NCBI RefSeq assembly: GCF_003261055.1
Contig: NZ_CP030073.1
Span: forward strand, 8,432,001 to 8,496,000
Reading direction: 5' to 3'
Origin: Streptomyces cadmiisoli
GTDB taxonomy: Bacteria > Actinomycetota > Actinomycetes > Streptomycetales > Streptomycetaceae
Length of the DNA stretch: 64,000 nucleotides
The translations under genes and the position numbers were made by a program. The notes beneath the pieces are model-generated. The model was not told where the DNA came from. It ran no database searches and saw only the letters and a list, made by a program, of their open reading frames with translations. This document shows positions 59,837 to 64,000 of the stretch, in pieces (position 1 is the first letter of the stretch; every line of letters begins with the position of its first letter).

Positions 59837-60613
59837 ATGGACGTCGAGTTGGGCGAGTTCGCGGGGCAGTGCGCGGTCGTCACCGGCGCGCGAGGGGCGA
59901 TCGGTTCTGCGATCGTGAAACAACTCGCCGTACGGGGCGCGCATGTGGTCGCCGTGGACCGTAGGGAACCGGTGAATCCGGCACCGCCCAGCAGTTGCGG
60001 ACGCATCGTTGAGGTGCGCGGCGATGTGACACGTCCGACCGATGTGCGGCAGGTGCTGAACATTGCCCAGGACCAGGTGGGACCGGTGGGACTGCTGGTC
60101 AACGCGGCAGGGGTGCTCTACGGCGGGCCGGTGGCCAAGGCCCAGCTTGCGGAGTGGGAGCACACGTTTGCGGTGAACGCGACCGGCGTCTTCCTCATGT
60201 CGCAGGCCGCGGCGGCCGGCATGGCCGAGCGAGGCCGGGGCGCGATTGTCACCGTAGCTTCCAACGCATCGGACCTGGCCCGGACCGGCATGGCCGCGTA
60301 CGCGGCTTCCAAAGCGGCTGCGACCGCCTTCACCCGTTGCCTCGGACTGGAGCTGGCCGGGTACGGCGTGCGCTGCAACACGGTCGCCCCCGGCTCCACG
60401 GACACTCCGATGCTGACCGGGCTGTGGGCGGATGCGGAAGATGCGCGCAGGCACTCGGTCGACGGGGTTCTCGCCGAGTTCCGGCCGGGCATCCCGACGG
60501 GTCGGGTGGCCGTGCCTGACGACATCGCGGACGCGGTGGTGTTCCTGCTCTCCGACCGGGCCAGGCACATCACGCTGCAGACCCTGACCGTGGACGGGGG
60601 CGCATCCCTGTGA
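59837..60613 (+). CDS. EntA-like 2,3-dihydro-3-hydroxyanthranilate dehydrogenase (SDR)
   Basis: 258 aa from ATG 59837 (the frame is open from 59810). Short-chain dehydrogenase: TGARGAIGSAIVKQLAVRGA cofactor site, DV in GDVTRPTDV, NAAG in LLVNAAGVLY, Ser in VTVASNASDLAR and YxxxK in AAYAASKAAATAF. The segment NTVAPGSTDTPMLTGLWADA is characteristic of 2,3-dihydro-2,3-dihydroxybenzoate dehydrogenases (EntA/DhbA) and of their 3-hydroxyanthranilate counterparts. Followed by PhzD- and PhzE-like genes, it most likely oxidises DHHA to 3-hydroxyanthranilate with NAD+. Its stop overlaps the next start (GTGA). Confidence 0.88.
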   Translation: MDVELGEFAGQCAVVTGARGAIGSAIVKQLAVRGAHVVAVDRREPVNPAPPSSCGRIVEVRGDVTRPTDVRQVLNIAQDQVGPVGLLVNAAGVLYGGPVAKAQLAEWEHTFAVNATGVFLMSQAAAAGMAERGRGAIVTVASNASDLARTGMAAYAASKAAATAFTRCLGLELAGYGVRCNTVAPGSTDTPMLTGLWADAEDARRHSVDGVLAEFRPGIPTGRVAVPDDIADAVVFLLSDRARHITLQTLTVDGGASL

Positions 60614-61305
60614 CCGGTTCCCTCTCGCAAGAACGTTCCGTCGCGTCGGCGGGAATCCCCGCGATCAGCTCCTACGATCCCAGGCAGGTGTGGGATTCCG
60701 TTCGTCCTTCGACGGGCCCTGCCCGAACCTGGCGGCCGGAGCCGCACCGGACGCTGCTGCTCGTCCATGACATGCAGCGATTCTTCCTCCGGTCCTTCCC
60801 CGCCGACACACAGCCGCTGGACACCCTCCTCGAGCGTGCGGGGCGTCTGCGCGCCGCGGCCGACGGCATTCCCGTCGCATACACCGTTCAGCCGGGGTCG
60901 ATGACCCCACAGCAGCGAGGACTGCTCGCCGACTTCTGGGGCCCGGGTATGCGGGCGGCGGAGGCGGACCGCGCGGTGGTGGCCGAAGTGGCTCCGCGTG
61001 AGGGGGACACGATGCTCACCAAATGGCGTTACAGCGCCTTCCACCACACCGACCTGCTGCGCATGATGCGGGAGCAGGGGCGGGACCAACTGGTCCTGTG
61101 CGGGGTCTACGCGCACATCGGCGTCCTGGCCACCGCCATCGACGCCTTCTCCCATGACATCCAGACCTTCCTCGTCGCCGACGCCGTCGCCGACTTCTCC
61201 GCCGACTGGCACCGTCTCGCCCTCCAGTACGCGGCCGAGCGCTGTGCCGCCGTCGTACGCACCCAGGACGTCCTGGACGCATGGTCGGGGCAGGTCGGCC
61301 GGTGA
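60610..61305 (+). CDS. PhzD-like isochorismatase (ADIC hydrolase)
   Basis: 231 aa from GTG 60610. Isochorismatase fold: catalytic Asp in LLVHDMQRFFLR, Lys in LTKWRYSAF, the CGVYAHIGVLATAIDAFSHD loop in which Gly replaces the Cys of amidase relatives, and TFLVADAVADFSADWHRLAL. The match is closer to PhzD (ADIC to DHHA plus pyruvate) than to EntB: no carrier-protein domain follows and the length is PhzD-like. It overlaps the flanking genes by GTGA on both sides, so the three proteins are made in step. Confidence 0.92.
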   Translation: MTGSLSQERSVASAGIPAISSYDPRQVWDSVRPSTGPARTWRPEPHRTLLLVHDMQRFFLRSFPADTQPLDTLLERAGRLRAAADGIPVAYTVQPGSMTPQQRGLLADFWGPGMRAAEADRAVVAEVAPREGDTMLTKWRYSAFHHTDLLRMMREQGRDQLVLCGVYAHIGVLATAIDAFSHDIQTFLVADAVADFSADWHRLALQYAAERCAAVVRTQDVLDAWSGQVGR

Positions 61306-63360
61306 TCCACGACCAGATCACCGGCAGCGCACCGGCACTGTGGGCCCGTGCGCTGCGCGGCGACCTCACGGACTACGCGGTACTGCACCGCGCAGCGCAC
61401 TCCCCCGGCGACACGGTGGAGGTCCTCACCGGGACAGTGCTCACATGCGCACACCTGGCTGAACTCCCCGTCGACCACAAGGGTCCGGCCCATGCAGACG
61501 GAGGCAGTCACGACCTGCTGGTCCTGGTGCCCTACCGTCAGATCGGTGAGCGAGGATTTGCGTGCCACGACGACGCCGAACCTCTGCGGGTACTGCTGAT
61601 CGAGCAGGCCGCGCGGCTGCCGCTGCACATGGTCACCGGTGCCTGCCCACAGGACGCCGCCCCGCTGCGCGACCTGGCCTTCGACCTGGACGACGACGCC
61701 TACGCCCGGCTGGTCCGCACGGTCATCGAGCAGGACATCGGGCGCGGTGAAGGCGCCAACTTCGTCATGCGCCGGGAGATCCACGCCCGTGTCGCTGCCT
61801 GGGGCCCGTCCGGTGCCCTCGCGGTTCTGGGCAGGCTGCTGCGTGCCGAACGCGGAGCCCACTGGACCTTCGCCATCGGCCTGAACGGGCGCAGCTGGAT
61901 CGGTGCCTCCCCTGAACCGCATGTTCTCCTCGCCGGCGGTGAGGCCGTGATGAACCCGATCAGCGGGACCCTGCGCTATCCGCCGCAAGGCCCGGCGCCC
62001 GACGACGTCCTGCGTTTCCTGGCCGACCACAAAGGAACGCGACGAGCTGTTCATGGTCCTGGACGAGGAACTGAAGACCATGGCCGCCTTGTGCCCGCAG
62101 GGCGGACGGGTCCATGGCCCCTGGCTCAAGGAGATGACCCACCTCGCGCACACCGAGTACTACCTGCGTGGTGCCTGCCCGCTGGACGCTCCTGAGATGC
62201 TGCGGCGCAGCATGTTCGCACCCACCGTCACCGGAAGTCCGCTGCGCAACGCCTGCCGTGTGATCGCGCGTCGGGAGCTATCGGGTCGGGGCTACTACAG
62301 CGGGGTCGCAGCGCTCATGGGCCGGGACCGGCACGGCCGTTCCACGCTGGACTCCACGATCCTCATCCGCACCGCGGACGTCAGCGAGGCAGGGCAGTTG
62401 CGGCTCGGGGTGGGCGCCACCATCGTGCGGGACTCCCAGCCCGAACTCGAGGCCTCCGAGACCCGGACCAAAGCGCGGGGCGTCCTTGAGGCGTTCCGCG
62501 GTCCCGCCCCGTCGAACCCGCCACACCGACCCGTCTCCCATGCCTTCGGCAGTCCGCAGCCCCCACCCGCTCCGGCGCTCGGCAAGCACCCACTGGTGGT
62601 GCGCGCGCTCGCCGACCGCAATCGCCTCCTCGCCCCGTTCTGGCTGACCGGCGCGCCCGCGAGTACCCCCCTCGTCACATCGCCGGTCGCCACCGGCACC
62701 GCGCACGGCACACCACAGGGGACGACGGACGGCACGGCGGACGGCCCGGGGGAGACCGTCACACCGCTGCACGGTCGCCGACTGCTGCTGATCGACGCGG
62801 AAGACGACTTCACCGGCATGCTCGCGCTCCAGCTCCGCTCTTTGGGAATGCACGTCACCCTGCGGCGCTACGACGATGTGGATCCCGCCTTGGCCGACCA
62901 CGACATCGTCATGCTGGGGCCGGGCCCGGGCGATCCGCAGGACCCCGCGGACCGCAAGATCACACGTCTGCACGACCTGGCCCGCTCACTCCTCGAGACC
63001 CGTACCCCCCTGGCCGGCGTATGCCTGGGCCACCAAGTGATCGCCTCCCGTCTGGGGCTGCCCCTTCGCCGTCGTCCCCACCCCGGCCAAGGCAGACGCG
63101 CACGTATCGAACTGCTCGGCCGCAGCGTCGACGTGGGCTTCTACAACTCCTTCTCCGCGATCAGCCACACCGACCGGGTCGACTGCCCCACGACCCGGCT
63201 CACCGTACGGGTCGACCGCGATCCGCACACCGGAGAGGTGCACGCACTCTCCGCGCCGGGGCTGGCCACTGTGCAGTTCCACCCGGAGTCCGTCCTCACC
63301 GCGGACGGCCCCGCGATCCTGACGTCCTGGCTCACCCCGCTGATCACACTCGCCGCCTGA
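61302..63360 (+). CDS. PhzE-like ADIC synthase (TrpE-GATase fusion), one-base frameshift
   Basis: About 685 codons from GTG 61302 if repaired. The N-terminal TrpE-like part includes MNPISGTLRYP, then after the break ELFMVLDEELKTMAALCPQG, HLAHTEYYLRGACP, NACRVIARRELSGRGYYSG and ASETRTKARGVLEAFRG. A spacer (about 62500-62760) leads to a class I glutamine amidotransferase with GPGPGDPQDP, the nucleophile loop LAGVCLGHQVIASRLGL and FHPESVLT (His/Glu). The frame breaks at 62034-62035, where AAAGGAACGC has one G too many; removing it restores HKERDELFMVLDEEL. It would convert chorismate and glutamine to ADIC. As read, only the 298-residue front piece or a piece starting at ATG 62053 can be made. 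Confidence 0.85.
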
Positions 63361-63410
63361 CCGGCGAACACACCGAAACCCAACCCCACACCTCACCCCG
63401 GGAACCGCAC

Positions 63411-64000
63411 ATGCAGACGGCCCCTGCCCAAGAGATCTACGGCGAACGCCTGTTCAGCACCCGCCAGGACACCGAACGAGAACGGCTCGACCTCCTCGCA
63501 CAGACCTGGGACCCTGCCACCACCGCCCACCTGCGCACGCTGCCGCTCGCCGAAGCCCGCAGCATTCTGGAGATCGGCCCCGGCGCCGGCAGCATCGCCG
63601 ACCTGCTCGCCGAAAGCGCCCCCCACGCCGAGGTCACCGCCCTGGACCGCGACACCACCCTGCTGCGCCTGCGCAACCCGCGCGTCCGGCCGCTCCAGGC
63701 CGACATCACCGACGCCGGTCTCGAACTCGGCCCCTTCGACCTCATCCACGCCCGCTGCGTCCTCATGCACCTGCGCGACCACGAAGCCGTCCTCGCCCGG
63801 CTCGTCTCCTGGCTGCGGCCGGGAGGCCACCTCGTCCTCAGCGACACCGCCGAACTCGGCTTCCCCCACTCCTCCAACGCGGATTACCGCGCCACCATGC
63901 AGGCCCTGTCCCAGGTCATCACCACCCATCTGGGAAGCGACCAGAACCACGGGCTCGGACATCCGGCGCGCTTCCGTCAGCACGATCTGACCGACATCTG
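63411..64000 (+). CDS. SAM-dependent methyltransferase, cut by window end
   Basis: At least 196 codons from ATG 63411 (GGGAA upstream); the frame is open at base 64000. Motif I is ARSILEIGPGAGSIADLLAE, motif II EVTALDRDTTLL, then FDLIHARCVLMHLRDHEAVL and SWLRPGGHLVLSDTAELGF. Methyltransferase of the UbiE/Methyltransf_25 type. It follows the PhzE-like gene by 50 bp in the same direction and so belongs to the operon; it may N- or O-methylate the 3-hydroxyanthranilate unit or the final product. Confidence 0.85.
   Translation, partial: MQTAPAQEIYGERLFSTRQDTERERLDLLAQTWDPATTAHLRTLPLAEARSILEIGPGAGSIADLLAESAPHAEVTALDRDTTLLRLRNPRVRPLQADITDAGLELGPFDLIHARCVLMHLRDHEAVLARLVSWLRPGGHLVLSDTAELGFPHSSNADYRATMQALSQVITTHLGSDQNHGLGHPARFRQHDLTDI

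Noticed and set aside
1..64000. CRISPR arrays, rRNA and complete tRNA genes
   Set aside because: No repeat-spacer pattern, no rRNA-like sequence and no complete cloverleaf were seen.

Overview
The window is chromosomal DNA from a Streptomyces-like actinomycete. It has very high GC and strong third-codon GC bias, many GTG and some TTG starts with GGAG-type Shine-Dalgarno sites, and typical streptomycete families (SpoIIE-type phosphatase with HATPase domain, ECF41 sigma factor, MmyB-like regulator, DUF4328 protein, many small lipoproteins). It reads as an accessory or chromosome-arm region. Single-gene cassettes on both strands are separated by IS fragments and decayed genes (IS256, two IS630 copies, a possible ISL3, IS5 and IS701 remnants, an acyl-CoA dehydrogenase stub and a RecQ stub).

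Layout. 0.4-5 kb: a metallo-beta-lactamase-fold hydrolase with a 3' frameshift, a divergent SDR/MerR pair with a MerR-type promoter, and a Baeyer-Villiger-type monooxygenase beside an acyl-CoA dehydrogenase remnant. 5.5-9.6 kb: an IS-rich zone with a truncated IS256 transposase, a truncated IS630, a small secreted protein, an intact inverted IS630 inserted exactly at the stop codon of an MmyB-like regulator, and that regulator. 10-25.7 kb: a SpoIIE/HATPase regulator, a zinc-ribbon-like small protein, lipoproteins, a DUF4328 protein, a methyltransferase, HIT, HAD and P-loop enzymes, several uncharacterised proteins, and a secreted glycerophosphodiesterase closed by a strong terminator. 25.8-37 kb: a large multi-pass membrane protein, HEAT/TPR-type repeat proteins, a WS/DGAT-like acyltransferase, and a translationally coupled pair made of an AbiEii-like nucleotidyltransferase and an unknown partner. 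37-42 kb: an F420/FMN-type oxidoreductase, methyltransferase, SnoaL-like protein, lipoprotein, GNAT and RecQ fragment.

42-51 kb holds two envelope modules. The first is an IS30-HTH/MarR fusion regulator divergent from a DUF4097 protein and a DrrAB-type ABC exporter, with palindromic operators between them. The second is a minus-strand set encoding a HupE/UreJ-like membrane protein, a secreted purple-acid-phosphatase-like enzyme with a WxL-like C-terminal domain, and a DUF916 membrane-anchored surface protein. 51-57 kb: a DHA2 drug exporter with three tandem operators, a TetR regulator, and a FAD-dependent oxidoreductase just upstream of an ECF41 (SigJ-type) sigma factor. The oxidoreductase is preceded by a near-perfect ECF41 promoter.

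57-64 kb: methyltransferase, DHFR-like reductase, transposase debris, then the start of a biosynthetic operon. Its genes are an EntA-like dehydrogenase, a PhzD-like isochorismatase, a PhzE-like ADIC synthase carrying a one-base frameshift, and a methyltransferase cut by the window end. The first three together predict chorismate to ADIC to DHHA to 3-hydroxyanthranilate, the precursor used in calcimycin- and benzoxazole-type antibiotics. No complete tRNA, rRNA or CRISPR array was seen. All functional calls are from reading motifs by eye; no database search was run.
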